A stretch of DNA of 64,000 bases from Lyophyllum atratum. Its lineage: Eukaryota; Basidiomycota; Agaricomycetes; Agaricales; Lyophyllaceae. A model generated the notes under the pieces. The model searched no databases, was not told the origin of the DNA, and was given only the letters and a program-made list of their open reading frames with translations. The DNA is taken from positions 124,001 through 188,000 of the forward strand of contig JACGCN010000040.1 in assembly GCA_014905825.1 (NCBI GenBank), read 5' to 3'. How positions within the stretch are numbered: position 1 is the first letter of the stretch; each line of letters begins with the position of its first letter. Below are positions 11,534 through 22,880 of the stretch, in pieces. The position numbers were made by a program, and so were the translations under genes.

Positions 11534-14500
11534 TCATGATTCAAAGTCGAACAAGTTTATCCGCCACCCATTACTGCTGCTCGGCAATTCCGGTTTCGGC
11601 ACCTTGTCAACAGGATTGACCCTCTTCTTTTCCACTTCTTCCATCCGTGATGCCCAGCTGTCAACAGGCACGTCCTCCGACGGTATGAACCAAATTTCTT
11701 CGAGGCTGAGCTTCAGTTCCTCACTGAACTCTGCCAGCCGCTGTTGCATCGCCGCCCCTTCCTGGCGATGCTCTAGCGTGAACTGCAGCAGATGTGGTAG
11801 AAGTCCTCGGACTTCGTCTGGATTTGGACATTATGAGGACAAGAAACCTTGGGGGTGTGAAGTACGGTACCTTGTATGGTGGCAAAACGGGTGGCGAGCT
11901 TCGTCAAGGACTTCAAAAGATATTCTTCCTCGTCGACTGTCCCTTTCCGCCCTGACCCCACCTTCCTTTCCATTTTCCGCTTTGAGCGTGAGGTTCGCCT
12001 ATAGTAGCTTATCAGTGGGGTGAAACGTTTTCAAGCTGAAGGAACAGACTTTGACGACCGAGATGTTGACGTAGGTGCTACGGTGTATCGAGTGAAGGCC
12101 GTCGGGGCCATCGAGACATCAGTCATCACATCGACGTTATGCAGAGTCAAGTCCTCCGTTCCGTAAAATGCATCTGGGACGGCATGTTAATTTGGGCAAC
12201 GAGACATGAATGACACAAATCCCACCTGGTTCTTCGACTTTTCGTATCCGAAGTTCGCGTATTCTGCTGAGCTGCTTCCGCAGTTGTTCCTTGCACTCGT
12301 TGATGTCCTCTATGACTTGTGCACAACTTTCTAGAGCCGCCGGGTGGATAACATCTTCTACCAGCTCTGGCTTGCTGTGCAATGCAGTCTAAAAAAGGTC
12401 ATTTGATGGTGCGAGAAAGGTCAAAACAGTGAATCATACAATCCGACGGGCCTCCGAGAAATGATTTCCTTGCACATATGCAATGACACCTTCGCGTATG
12501 TCTTTTGAGTAATCGAGAAGAACTCGTGCAGCTTCTGCGTGACGCTTTTTGGAGGTCAGGTCCTCTGAAAGTCATGCCGTCAACAAAATCCTAGAAAGCT
12601 AGAGCGCGAAACCCATTCACCTGCAACTCGATAGCCTGTAGAAACAATGTCCTCCTCGGGCATCCTTGTTTGAGCAGCAAGATAAAAGAGTTCTTGCCAC
12701 TCAAGAGCCTTTTCGTGGGCGACCATGGCTTTCGAAATGCATTGAGCTTCCATGAAAGCTGTGGAATGGCCAGAGGAGGTCAGCAAATGTAGATACATCA
12801 GTCAACCAACTTGCCCGATGCTGCTTGCCTGAATTCACGACGTTCGAATAGCCAGTCGCCATATAATTCCAGAACGGCCTGAGCAACTCAAACACGTCAG
12901 TCAACGTCGACAGGGAAATGATATGCACGTACATTGTATCGATCTGTGCCTTTCCATATCCTCAAAGCGGCATCGTATAGATGGTGTAGCTCAACGTATG
13001 CGAGCGCTTCGTCGAAATAATTTGCACCTACAACAGGTATGGTTGGTATTGTCCAGCATATGACACGTCGGTTGACTCACCAGCGAGGCTGAGGTTCCGC
13101 AGGGCAGTCTCATGGCGCTTCAAGTGATCATCGATCTTGAATCGTTGATAGTATTTCTCCAATGCCCGCAATTCACGAAGGAAGGGAAGATACTCTCTCG
13201 GATCCTGAGAAGGCAAATTTTCATTAGTCCGAATGCGGCACTTGAGGTTGATATACCTTCTGAGCATGCTGCGCGATCATCAACACCAAAGAAAAGTCAT
13301 ACATTCCGAGTGCAGTGTCGAATAGCCCGTTCGCATCCACCAAGAAGATGATATACTTTACGGCGTCTTCGACGACGTCTGGGTTACTCTCTATTCCCGT
13401 TTCATCAGCCTCGAGTGCCGAAGACGATTAGAATGACTATTTACCTCGCAAACGAAGCAAGAGTGCGAGCCCAGCTTCATGGTCAGGAGGCGTCTTGACA
13501 ACGTACGCCGTCAAGATCGAATTAACATATTTCGTCAAGTCCTTCTTTTCCAATTCTATTCTGACGGTATCGCAGAGTTTCGCAATGGCCTCTGGAGGCT
13601 GTGATCCGCGCCTAAAAGATGGATATATGGAGTCAGCCAAAAGTATGGAGAGTACACTCGACACTCGACGTACCCCAGGCCAGTCAGAAAGAGATTGATG
13701 TGATCGACCTCGTGGATCTGCTCGACGAAAGATGAGATCCGCTCTAAGAATTTGGCTTGATCATGATCAACAAGGACATTGAGATCAATACGGTGCTTTC
13801 TGCATGCAAAGAATGCTTTCCGATAGTTTCCCCTATTCTGGATTCAGTATCTGCAACTGTAGCTTGAAGCGTACTCACGCATCAATGTCCTGCTTAACGA
13901 CCTCCATAACTAGCGGCCGGGGGTTGATCGTCTCCAAGTTACCACGGGGCATCTGGAGGACCAAGCTCATAGCACTGGGTACGGCCACAACAATCCTCGA
14001 CCCCCGCTCGACGCGTCGCTTTTCCCAGTCGGTCTTGTCTGAATTGGATTGAGCATCCTGAACCTCTAAGAGAGCTCTTAAACTCGTCAGAGGAACAAAG
14101 TTCGCCTCGTGAGCGGTTGTCGTGAAGATGATGAACCCAGATGCCACTGTAAAAGATGTTACGTTCATTGCTAGAATGTGATTGAGCTCCCCCGATGCGA
14201 CATGCAGTTTTCCTGAGCTCCCCAATCCCACATAGATAGTACAGTCACCATCCGAGGATGGAACCATGAGGCCTTGGGACTGTAGACAAAATTCTGGAAA
14301 TTTAGACGCCGGCATGAATCGTTGTAGTTCAGAGTCGTCTGTCCAGAAGGTTAAGGAGAAGAATGCGGTGTATATTCCTGGGGCTCACATTGGTGTATCT
14401 CCCCGCCCGGTCCTTGGCATGCAACCTCAGTTCCTGCGGTCACCAACCGGGAATTACGATGAGGTAGGCTGATGGTAGTAGATTTTGTCTTGCTTCCAAA

Positions 14501-16588
14501 GTCTTCTAGTTCTAGGATGGTGACGTAGTCGAGGCCGTCTGCCCATAACACCACGATAGTTGCAGAACTACCAGTCGAATCTGAGCGTGGAAGCAGTATC
14601 TGTCTTGCATTCTTCGTATCATCGCCCACAGAACCTGACCAGGTCCGCTTTGGATCCATTACTTTCCCTCTGCCACCTTCCAAGCGGGTCCGAAGAGACC
14701 AAAGCTCTGCATACCCAGATTCCCAAAGCACAGCAAGGGTATCTAAAGAGGAGAGACTTGCATAGATCGGCGTACGCAAAGGTTGATCGGATGGAGGCTG
14801 AGAACCCGAAAGGGAAATTTGGGCTGAGGACATCGGGGGTGGTACATTTTGGACCCGGAAAGGTGTAAGAAGGATGCTAGCTGACAATCATGTCAATCAA
14901 TTGGAAAACCCCCATTCTGATATAGATAAGACGAACTTCCATCAATGACGGCGACCGCACCAGAGTCTACAGGAGGCTTAGAGGGTGAGGTGAAGGTCTC
15001 CCAGGCGTATGTTCTTTGTACGAGTCCAGCTGAGGAACACGGCGTTTTAGCTTCGATGCGAAGGACAAGGGCCAGGGGGGCTCATACTGCGTGTGGTGAG
15101 AGTCAATTGCAGTGCTTGCTCAGGATGCCAGGCGACAGAAGTGAATCGTCCGGGCTGCTCGTTCGCAGTCGGGGCCGCAATCTCCTGTTTCAGGTACCTA
15201 AAAGAACCTTCGGTTTCCAGACGCAAGACAAGAATTATTTACGGACCAGTGGTAGTTACCCGTGGTCCACAACTGAACTATATGAAGCAAAGAAGATATT
15301 AATGTTGGCGAAACAGCTGAACAAGGGGCGAGCTACTGTACCAATGTCGCCGTCATCACGGTCAATCCAAATTGCAAGAACGTTTGAGTCAGAGCTCCAA
15401 TTCAGTTCACGAACTCTATAACCCCACTTCCGCTGCTCACTTCCACCTTTCGAACCTAAATCAGAAACCCTAATGCCATATTCCCCGTGACGTAGCCCAT
15501 TGCGCTCGAAGAATACGACGTCGTGCCTGCCTTCTCTACCCGCACCGCCACCCTCGAATCCGAATCTCTGCGTTCCAACTATCAGATTCCCGGACGGCCG
15601 CCAGCTGAGAGGATGCTCGAGGCCAGCCACGGCTGCCGAAGTTGACTGAAGCGCGCCTTCGCGATCGTATACGCGAAGAGTGCGCCGACGTAGATTCGGT
15701 CCAGGTGGCGACAGGGTTGATACGACGAAGAACGTCCCGTCTCCACGCCAGCTTATACGGGGAGCCTCGTCATCGTCAGGACTTGAACCGATTGCTGCCT
15801 GCGCAGGGGCTTGTGCAGCAGCCTTCCCAAGGGATCCATGGAATTGAGTTTCCTTGGATCCCCATCCGACATTAATTGGAGCATCTAGTAATTGGCTGAG
15901 ATTTCTGTCGGACGAATGGGTGAATGCATACCTTCACCGAATTCAGTAGCATGTATTGGTGCCTCGGAAAGGACGTCGAAGGTTGTGGTCATTAGGATCA
16001 GCTTATCCTCGCCTGGATATCCGTGTCAGGTCGCGTCTGGGTAGTTACCAGATCCAAGTACCGGTTATGATGGTCAGAAGCGACTCGTCAGGGCTCCAAG
16101 ACGCTGCAGAGATTGAAGGTTCAACCGTTCCTTCTACTTCAACCTGTAACTCAGGCTTGTTTCATGTTACAAAAGAACGGTCTATAATATTGAAACATAC
16201 AGTTGCATCCTCTTCGAGGGAGATCATCGTGATATCTCCGTTGCGCATGATCACAGACAGTCTTCTCAATTCCGGGATTATATGTAACGAGATCACTTGT
16301 GAGGTGTTAGGACCATGCGAGGATGCGGATATGGCGGTGAACATCGTGAAAACCGACGGCTCTTTCTTGTGAATAGGCTCATCTGTGAGCGGTCTAGATG
16401 ATTTATACATGAAATATACCTACCTCATTCTCCCCAACTTTCCATACCTCAACATCTACGTTTCCGTCTGGATCACATCGCTCCGAAGTGGCATAGATTA
16501 CATTTTCGTCGAGGTCGACCGCCGTTGCGGTTATGTTGGCATTAGGAAAATCGGTCGCGTTTATGGAGAATAACGTTAGGTTACGCAT
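11534..16588 (-). CDS. ELP1: Elongator complex protein 1 (Elp1/Iki3)
   Basis: Largest scaffold subunit of Elongator, which adds the carboxymethyl group to wobble uridines (mcm5/ncm5) of cytosolic tRNAs. The start at 16588 gives MRNLTLFSINATDF, matching the conserved MRNL start of the family. The N-terminal half holds WD40-like propellers; diagnostic stretches are WRGDGTFF, LSWRPSGNLIVGTQRFG, DVVFFERNGLRHGEYG and ELNWSSDSNVLAIWI. The middle and C-terminal part is TPR-like helices (EALEWQELFYLAAQTRMPEE..., VLLDYSKDIREGVIAY). Near the end is the basic conserved motif RKVGSGRKGTVDEEEYLLKSL, which binds tRNA in yeast, followed by FEEIW-like LSLEEIWF. Length is about 1,300 residues over roughly 15-20 exons, normal for the family. 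Divergently transcribed from EFG1. Confidence 0.93.
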
Positions 16589-16777
16589 GTTTCGAGGCCT
16601 TGGTTTAGCACGATATGATCTATAGCATTAAGACAGAGCAGATCGTCGAGATAGAGTCAGATTGATGCCGAAACTTTTTCCGTCAGCGATTGTTTGGACC
16701 AATGGCTGGACCAAATATCCTTTTTGGCCGCCAATAACCGATCATCTTTTCTACACAGGTACTCCGAAGGAAGTTCA
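16589..16777. promoter_or_regulatory. Shared divergent promoter of ELP1 and EFG1
   Basis: Only 189 bases separate the start codons of ELP1 (minus) and EFG1 (plus), so both promoters must lie here or in the first exons. No TATA box was recognised. Both genes serve translation-related RNA processing, so coordinated expression is plausible but unproven. Confidence 0.6.
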
Positions 16778-17705
16778 ATGGGCCCAACAAGATCTTCGAA
16801 GGCGCCGCGTCAAGGCGAGCCATCACCTTCAAGCGTAGCAGGGCCTTCAAAGCCGAAGCCTAAGCGATACCATCCTCAGAAGGAACCTGTAAATGTGCCA
16901 GGCGTTCAAAAAATTAAATCTGCGTTGAGGCAAACGCGAAGATTACTGGCAAAGGTCCGTGTCTATCTCTTCCCTATAGCGTATAATTTGAAGTTGACTT
17001 ATATCGTTCTAGGAGAAACTTGCAGCAGACGTACGGGTTGAGACTGAACGACGCCTCGCAACGTTGGAGGCAGATCTCGCTCAGGCGGAGGCATCGAAGA
17101 AGGAGCGTGACATCGCGGTGAGGTACCACAAAGTGAAGTTTTTCGGTGAGTCTTCCGCTAGGAACATCATGCGCGGGTGTTTACTAGGTGCCAGAGCGTC
17201 AAAAGGTCGTCCGAAAGCTAAACCAGACGAAAAAACGTGCCTCTGCGGATGCCTCACCAGATTCAGAGCTACAATCTGCGCTGTTTGAACTTAGAGTTGA
17301 TCTCAATTATATCCTGGTGAGCTTAATCACCTTTTTGGCATCCAGGATAGTCGGCTCAAGAGTGCCTGGCAGCATTATCCTAAGACCAAGAAATATATTT
17401 CGCTTTTCCCTCCAGAAATACGGGAGGACGCTGCATCGTCGGAAAGCCCGATACCCAAAAGCAACCCAAACTCTGAAGAGGTGCGGAGTTGGATACGAGG
17501 GCGTATGGAAGCTGGAGAAATATCATTGGAGCCGGAACTTCACTTGGATGCGAGGGAGCAGGACAAGAAGACTCTCAGAGGGGCAGAGTGGGCTGGTGGT
17601 TTAAAGAAGTCCAAGGTATCCACCTCGAAAGATCCACCTGTGCAACAGGAACCGGAGGACGCATTCTTCGGAGACGATGCAGACGACGACGACGACGACG
17701 AGTAG
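16778..17705 (+). CDS. EFG1: rRNA-processing protein Efg1
   Basis: Nucleolar protein of the small-subunit processome, needed for 18S rRNA maturation. Family signature is clear: KRYHPQKEPVNVPGVQKIKS, ALRQTRRLLAK, EKLAADVRVETERRL, LEADLAQAE and RYHKVKFFERQKV. The start at 16778 (MGPTRSSKAPRQGE) opens a basic disordered head; coiled helices follow; the tail ends in an acidic run encoded by a (GAC)n repeat at about 17685-17701. At least three introns: one after RRLLAK, one after KVKFF and one after LNYIL. Length is about 240 residues, as in relatives. No defects were seen. Confidence 0.9.
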
Positions 17706-18144
17706 GAATGCATCAGGAATGCATAGGGGAATTTTAGATCCCTTGCCTCTGGAATAACATCACATTATACCGGGACTATATCATCTCACTCTGGTCCAGG
17801 ATCAAATACGCACTTTTGCTCCTGCTCACCACCACCGATGCTTCTGGCGCCATAGAAGTTCTCCCAGCACATACTACCTCGTATTGTTCCTCTCCTTTTA
17901 GACCGGCTATAACCTGGGCAAACATCGATACAAACCACACTTACCACTCAATGCAAAAAAGATATCAGTTTTGAAGCCTTCAGAGGAAGGTGCCCGTGCC
18001 GTGCTGCAGCTTAACGATGCGGCGTAGGGCCACCTTGACCTCACCCAAGGAATACATCCTATGTTAATAGCAGATCGCCGTGAAATGAAACCAGCACTAT
18101 ATCTCGAGGGGAAACTTGGCATGTTTCCTCAGGTCGGGCGGTGT
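17706..18144. other. Intergenic with a coding-like minus-strand remnant
   Basis: On the minus strand a run MYSLGEVKVALRR at about 18020-18058 could join in phase 0, via a weak GTTAAG donor, to VIAGLKGEEQYEVVCAGR... that ends in ...LDQSEMI and a stop near 17780. A second frame over the same bases is also open. DNA at 17855-17885 resembles 18184-18215 of the neighbouring small gene (shared CCCAGCACATA core). It could be a decayed relative of that gene; no function is assigned. Confidence 0.25.
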
Positions 18145-18644
18145 CTAGATGCCGGTATTCGTATCCTCAATACTTGCGTGAAGCACTTTCCCCAGCACAT
18201 AATACCCTCCGCCGTTCGTTGATTTGCCTTCATACGACGTAACAGGAATGCCGGAGGGTCCTTACATCCTTTCTACGAACAATTACATCTCAATCAAGAT
18301 CCGACGTTCTTCCTTGGTGGATCTCGTCGCCCAATTTTTACTTTGTAACTTACCAAGGGCCTCGTTTCTCTCGGGTGGTTGAAGGAAGAGGACATCAGCA
18401 CCATATGGAATCTCATTGAGAACGCCACAAGAATCCGAGAAGAATCGAGCCAAATGCGAATGACTAGCCTGTCAGATCGTCTTAGCTTTGGAAGGAGAAC
18501 TCGCAAATTCAGAATATATCCCCTGACCATGTGAGAATGGCAGTCAAGGAACGGGCTTCTCACGTCATTTGTCTCTTTCACATAGTTTCTGTCGAGGAAC
18601 AACTGGCCTGGGAGGCTATTGTTCTCCCTACACATCGAAGTCAT
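18145..18644 (-). CDS. Small hypothetical protein, three exons, unknown family
   Basis: A 115-residue protein assembled from exons 18528-18644, 18354-18468 and 18145-18260. All junctions use GT..AG with consistent phases (0, then 1), intron sizes are 59 and 93 bases, and codon counts are exact (39; 38 plus one base; two bases plus 37 and stop). The start is MTSMCRENNSLPGQ, the middle has HMASHSHLARFFSDS and PYGADVLFLQPPERN, and the end is GGGYYVLGKVLHASIEDTNTGI. I do not recognise the family, and see no signal peptide or membrane segment. The last exon looks like beta strands. The start codon lies 109 bases from a TTAGGG-type run. The gene could be real, or a fragment of a longer decayed gene; phase agreement over three exons favours a real reading. 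Confidence 0.4.
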
Positions 18645-18752
18645 TCATGATAATATACGAGCATTCATTTTTTTTCCTGAAGCGTTATTAACATAAGAAC
18701 TGCACAACATAAAATAGAAAACCTGATTGAATTTTAGGGCAAAGCAGGAGGA

Positions 18753-18769
18753 TTAGGGTTAGGGTTAGG
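18753..18769 (+). repeat. Interstitial telomere-like run (TTAGGG)2.8
   Basis: Two full TTAGGG units and TTAGG are read on the plus strand, preceded by gga. TTAGGG is the telomere unit of most basidiomycetes. On the other strand it reads CCTAACCCTAACCCTAA, a telobox-like motif 109 bases upstream of the small gene at 18145-18644. It may be a scar of telomere repair or a protein-binding promoter site. Confidence 0.8.
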
Positions 18770-19065
18770 CGGGATCAAAAGCAAAAGGAAAGCGCCCGCC
18801 CAGCCAGAGTGGCCGGAGCGGGACTGGAAAATATTGAGACGGTGCATGAGCCGAAGCCCATACAAGCCGCGAACACTCCCTGTATGGACAGGGTCGCCGT
18901 GCTATGGAGAGTCTCCACGGCCCACAAACCCGGGTAGGTGAAGGGGCTTGTGCCATCAAGGTAAGTATGAGGTGCTGTAGTGTCGAGACATGGCTTTTAT
19001 ACCTTTCGCCCTGCGCACGGACCATTTGTAAAAATTTGGCGCCACAGTACACCTTTCCCGGTCCG

Positions 19066-19207
19066 AAAGGCAATGATGCTCGCCACTCGTGCATCTTTCA
19101 ACCTCGGATTTTGGTGATATCTCTAAAACGGAACAAAGGCAATAATGCTCGCCACTCTCTCTATGCATCTTTCAACCTCGGATTTGGTGATATCTCTAAA
19201 ACGGAAC
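19066..19207 (+). repeat. Direct tandem duplication, two copies of about 70 bases
   Basis: Copy 1 is 19066-19134 (69 bases) and copy 2 is 19135-19207 (73 bases). Both start AAAGGCAAT and end CTCTAAAACGGAAC; both carry GCATCTTTCAACCTCGGATT. Copy 2 differs by a TCTCTAT expansion, one lost T and one G/A change, so it is a recent local duplication. It lies in non-coding sequence 3' of the aldo/keto reductase gene. Confidence 0.85.
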
Positions 19208-19507
19208 AATCTGACCTCTCTTGTACTCGCCTATTCATCAGATACCTGAGCCTTCTGGAACGATCATGGATATGAAATCTCGATATACACCTTCTGCCGA
19301 GTCTATGCGAGTTCAGACGAACATACAACACTGGCGATTTTCACAGGCGTCATCCAACTCAGAAAATGTCGTAAAGGGTCATGACACCATGTCCTCAAAC
19401 ATTAGCTATGCTTATATGGTCTCAGGCTGTACGGGGAACTCGTTCAATAAACTGATGAATAACAATTACACGTTCTCTAATTATTTATCTAGCTCAGAGC
19501 AGCAAGA

Positions 19508-20830
19508 TTACTGGATCTTGGGTGTGTATGAAGCCGGCTTCTCGATGGGCTCATCAAAGATGTTGACGTCCCATTTAGGTTTGTAGGTGATGGGAATATT
19601 GAATCTGCATCCGCCATGTATACGTCAGTTTGCGCTCGGTGAATTGGGAATCCATGGAGAACATGTACCTAGTGTGGTTGTCGCGGCCAATGGCGGTAAT
19701 CTTCTCATAGTCCTCCTGGCTCAGCTCGACCTGCTTAAAGTTCGAGACGATGCGGTCTTCCTGGACGCTCTTGGGAATGACCGAGTATCCCCTGTGTGCG
19801 CCCCATGCGATCAGGACCTGCGCGGTTGTGGCTCCGAGCTTCTTCGCAACTTCCACAACGACTGGGTGTTCGGTCAATTTGGGCTTGCCAATCACTTGAC
19901 GAAGCACAAATGTAAGTCATCATTATCGACGCTGGGGTGGGAGGGGTACTCACAGTTATTGCCTAGAGGGCTGTACGCGGTGATGTGGATGTTTTGGGAT
20001 CTACAGTAGTCGACAAGCTTATCCTGGATCAGGAGGGGGTGCGCCTCGATTTGGTTCACCGCCTGTACGAAGTCAGGTCACAGTCGCGCCGGAACAGAGA
20101 ACGTATACGGACCGGCACGACACCCGTCGCGGCGATGATCCCCTGGATGTGCTCGATAGTGAAGTTGGATACACCGATGGTTCGGACCTAAGAAGGCAAT
20201 CGTAGGCATGTGTAGTAGGAAGTGATCGTAGTGCTATGTGCGTACCTTCGTCTTCGGGAGAGCGATCATGGCCTTCCAAGTATCCACAAGGCTCGTCTCC
20301 GTATCAATGGCAACTTCTCCCTCTTTCGTGGGGTGGGGTGGGAAGAGTCCGTTGCCGGGAGGGAAGGCGATGGGCCAGTGGACCACTGCACAGGAGTTAA
20401 GTTCGCAGGTCAAGGTTAGCGTGGGGCACACAATACTCACAATACAGGTCCAGGTAATCAGTTCCAAGTTGGCGAAGGGTCTCATCCAACTCTTTCTCGA
20501 CCTGGTCAGGCTGATGCGACGAGTTCCACACCTTTGACGTCATGAAGAGATCCTCCCGCTGGACGACGGAAGGAATGACTTTCTTGAGTGCGACACCGAC
20601 CTCGTCCTGGTTCTCGTAGACCATCGCGAGATCGAGATGGCGGTATCCATTCTTGACGGCGAATTCGACCTATATTCGACGACGCCATATCGTTAGATCT
20701 CCGGATTACCCTGAGTAGAGGAAGATCATACAGCATGTTCGACCTCCTTGGGCTTCGACAGCCATGTTCCAAGGCCGATCTGGGGCAGCTTAACGTTATT
20801 TGAGAGAGTAATTTGCTTTCCGAAAGACAT
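19508..20830 (-). CDS. Aldo/keto reductase (NADP-dependent)
   Basis: Cytosolic oxidoreductase reducing aldehydes or sugars with NADPH. The start at 20830 gives [12 protein letters not shown] and the N-terminal [12 protein letters not shown]. The catalytic tetrad is present: Asp and Tyr in [12 protein letters not shown], Lys in FMTSKVW and His in [14 protein letters not shown] signatures also visible are [29 protein letters not shown] and the cofactor motif [12 protein letters not shown]. It ends [10 protein letters not shown] at 19508. Six or more exons; length about 320 residues, as usual. It is closest to the yeast Gcy1/Ypr1 and Gre3-like group, but the exact substrate cannot be told. Upstream are a TATA-like box and a CGG palindrome. 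Confidence 0.93.
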
Positions 20831-20892
20831 TTTTGCGTATAGAATGGGGTAGAAGGACGTAATCTGTGCTGATTATCGCGCCGTTCTTGAGG

Positions 20893-20900
20893 TTTATAAA
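20893..20900 (-). promoter_or_regulatory. TATA-like box of the aldo/keto reductase gene
   Basis: ATTTATAAACC on the minus strand lies about 65 bases upstream of the start codon. Confidence 0.4.
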
Positions 20901-20918
20901 TCCTTTACTAGCGGGACG

Positions 20919-20938
20919 CGGTCCGTATTCGCGGACCG
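20919..20938. promoter_or_regulatory. Inverted CGGTCCG/CGGACCG palindrome upstream of the reductase gene
   Basis: Perfect 7-base inverted arms separated by TATTCG, about 90-108 bases before the start codon and just upstream of the TATA-like box. CGG triplets in inverted or everted pairs are the usual targets of fungal Zn2Cys6 regulators, so this may be an operator; it could also be a chance GC hairpin. Confidence 0.4.
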
Positions 20939-22144
20939 ACCCGGAAGCCGCCAACCCGAAGGCTAGGAGTCGGGTTCAATCCTAGCAAAAGAAGATTGTA
21001 TACGGTTGCTTTCCCAGTTATTCATACCATGTTCAAGCTGTAACGGTGCACTTAGTGCCCAGCGTGGCGTTGCAGTGTTGCCGGTCTGTTGGCGCGACGT
21101 CCCTGTACTTGAGTACTGATCCGGATGTTTACCACACACTCTGGAGACAAATACGAGAAAAACCCGGCGCTGACTTGGACCCTCTTTCAGCTTGCTTTGA
21201 ACTTTCAACCCTCTTTGCCACCTGGCTTGATTTTTAATCCGCGACTCTCATAGAAGACCTTGCTCTCCCTTTCCCTGAACGCGAGGTACCAGGCATCTGT
21301 CCTTGAGGCAAGCAATATGGCGGGTTATGTTATGAACCCTAACTTCCTTGAAAGAAGTCCCTGCTTTGGAACAGCTGGTTCCTTTTCATCGGAACTGGCG
21401 ATAACCTTTTCCTGTCCTCTGCGGGCATGGACTTGGCGCTAAGTCCGGTCCTACCTAACGCATCAGACTATCCCTATAAACGTGCAAGTCAAAGAGCCGA
21501 ATAAAGGGACCCGTCAATTTGGCAACTTACCGACAAACACTGCAGATTTGAGGAGCTGTAATGCGTGAGTAAACAATCCATACGGAGGAATGCCGGACGG
21601 AAATGGTCTCTGGAATGGGGAACATCTGAGGCTTCTTGGCACCTGGATGTACTACACCTCGTGGACTGTCCCTTGATCGCGAGAATATGTCCAAGTGCTG
21701 CATTTTGAACCCGGAGATGCTGGTCAAGGTGAGAGTGATTTCGATAGTTCTAAGGATTTGCGGATTCTGACCTGACTCAGAGGCAAATGGAGACACTGCC
21801 ATGCAGAATCATGAATTCCGCACAGGTCAGTCATACGCACAGACACAGATCTCGCGACACCAAGCAGATAAGTACTACTTGGATCCCGCCCTTCGCCATG
21901 CGGACTGTCTACTTGTCAACTATTCCTTCAAGACATCCTTCGAGTATAGTACTCATCGCTCTTCGGACGAAATATTCCTTCCTTTCTGTCAAGGATACCC
22001 CTGCTTTCGTCGCTTCGGGCCACACTTTCCCTATGACAGTAGATTTAAACGTTGGAGTCAATGCGTTTTTACACTGACGCTCCATCTCTGGACCGACACC
22101 TGATCTGTGCCCTGCATTCTGTCAAATTCAGCAACAACACTTTT
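20939..22144. other. Intergenic, no gene recognised
   Basis: No domain, tRNA or spliceable reading was found. Short open stretches (for example 21801-22103 plus) lack supporting features. Confidence 0.4.
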
Positions 22145-22196
22145 GGGTGTCCGGAGGCTTATTCTATGCAGAAACCCCCCTTAGCCATACTAACCC
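22145..22196 (+). repeat. Left terminal inverted repeat
   Basis: Begins GGGTGTCCGGAGGCTTATTC and runs to ACTAACCC. Pairs with 22881-22934. Confidence 0.78.
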
Positions 22197-22880
22197 CCCT
22201 TCGCCAAACTTTCTAATATAGAAACCTAGGTTGTGCAAAGTTGATGGTCGGCGCCGTCGCCGGGATCACATCACTGGTGCCTGTCACACTCAGAAGTCAG
22301 ACTGGCACTCAGACGAAATTTCGACGCGTTGAAGTTACTTCATATCAATTCGTACATGAGCTATAGAACGGGATATCGAAGAGGAGTGCTCGTTCAGGTT
22401 CTGGCAGGCTCGTCGGTCGTCGGTCGATGACAGAATACGGCGCACTTGAGTTTCTTGCTCAATATCGAAAATCAACTGTACCAGCCGTCGGTCAATGGCG
22501 GGACGCAGCACTTTCTGACATCCGCGAGGGTACGCATTCCGGTTAATCTGATCAGTAAGGTGTCGTGCGCAGCGAGGCCGGATACGCACTTAATTCCTGT
22601 TTGATATCAGTGTCGCGACGTCGAATGCTAACTCCATCCCGAGGCCTTGCTACATATTCGTCTCCACATTCTCTTGCTTCTATCAGACTCCAGCTCGATG
22701 AAGAAATAAGAGCGGCCGGTACTTGGAGCGGGGAGACCGTGATGTAGTGGGTGATAGAGGCTGAGAGTCACTGTCAGTCTGTGACTTTAATCCATCACTT
22801 TACCAAATCGGGCGCCCGTCACCGGCCGGCGCGAACCCTCTTTCTGAATGATAAAGTCATGGGGATCGTTGGCTAACCCT

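Larger units (their letters stand above)
18645..19507. other. Intergenic, AKR 3' flank with repeats
   Basis: Contains the telomere-like run and the tandem duplication listed separately. One plus-strand open stretch (18904-19275) runs through both duplicate copies and is judged a by-product. No further gene was recognised. Confidence 0.45.

Noticed and set aside
18904..19275. 123-codon plus-strand open frame
   Set aside because: It runs through both copies of the tandem duplication and is open only because of the repeat; no splice or domain support.
20960..20992. tRNA-like GGGTTCAATCCTAGC near the aldo/keto reductase promoter
   Set aside because: The T-loop-like bases have no proper 5-bp T stem, and no anticodon or acceptor arms can be built around them.
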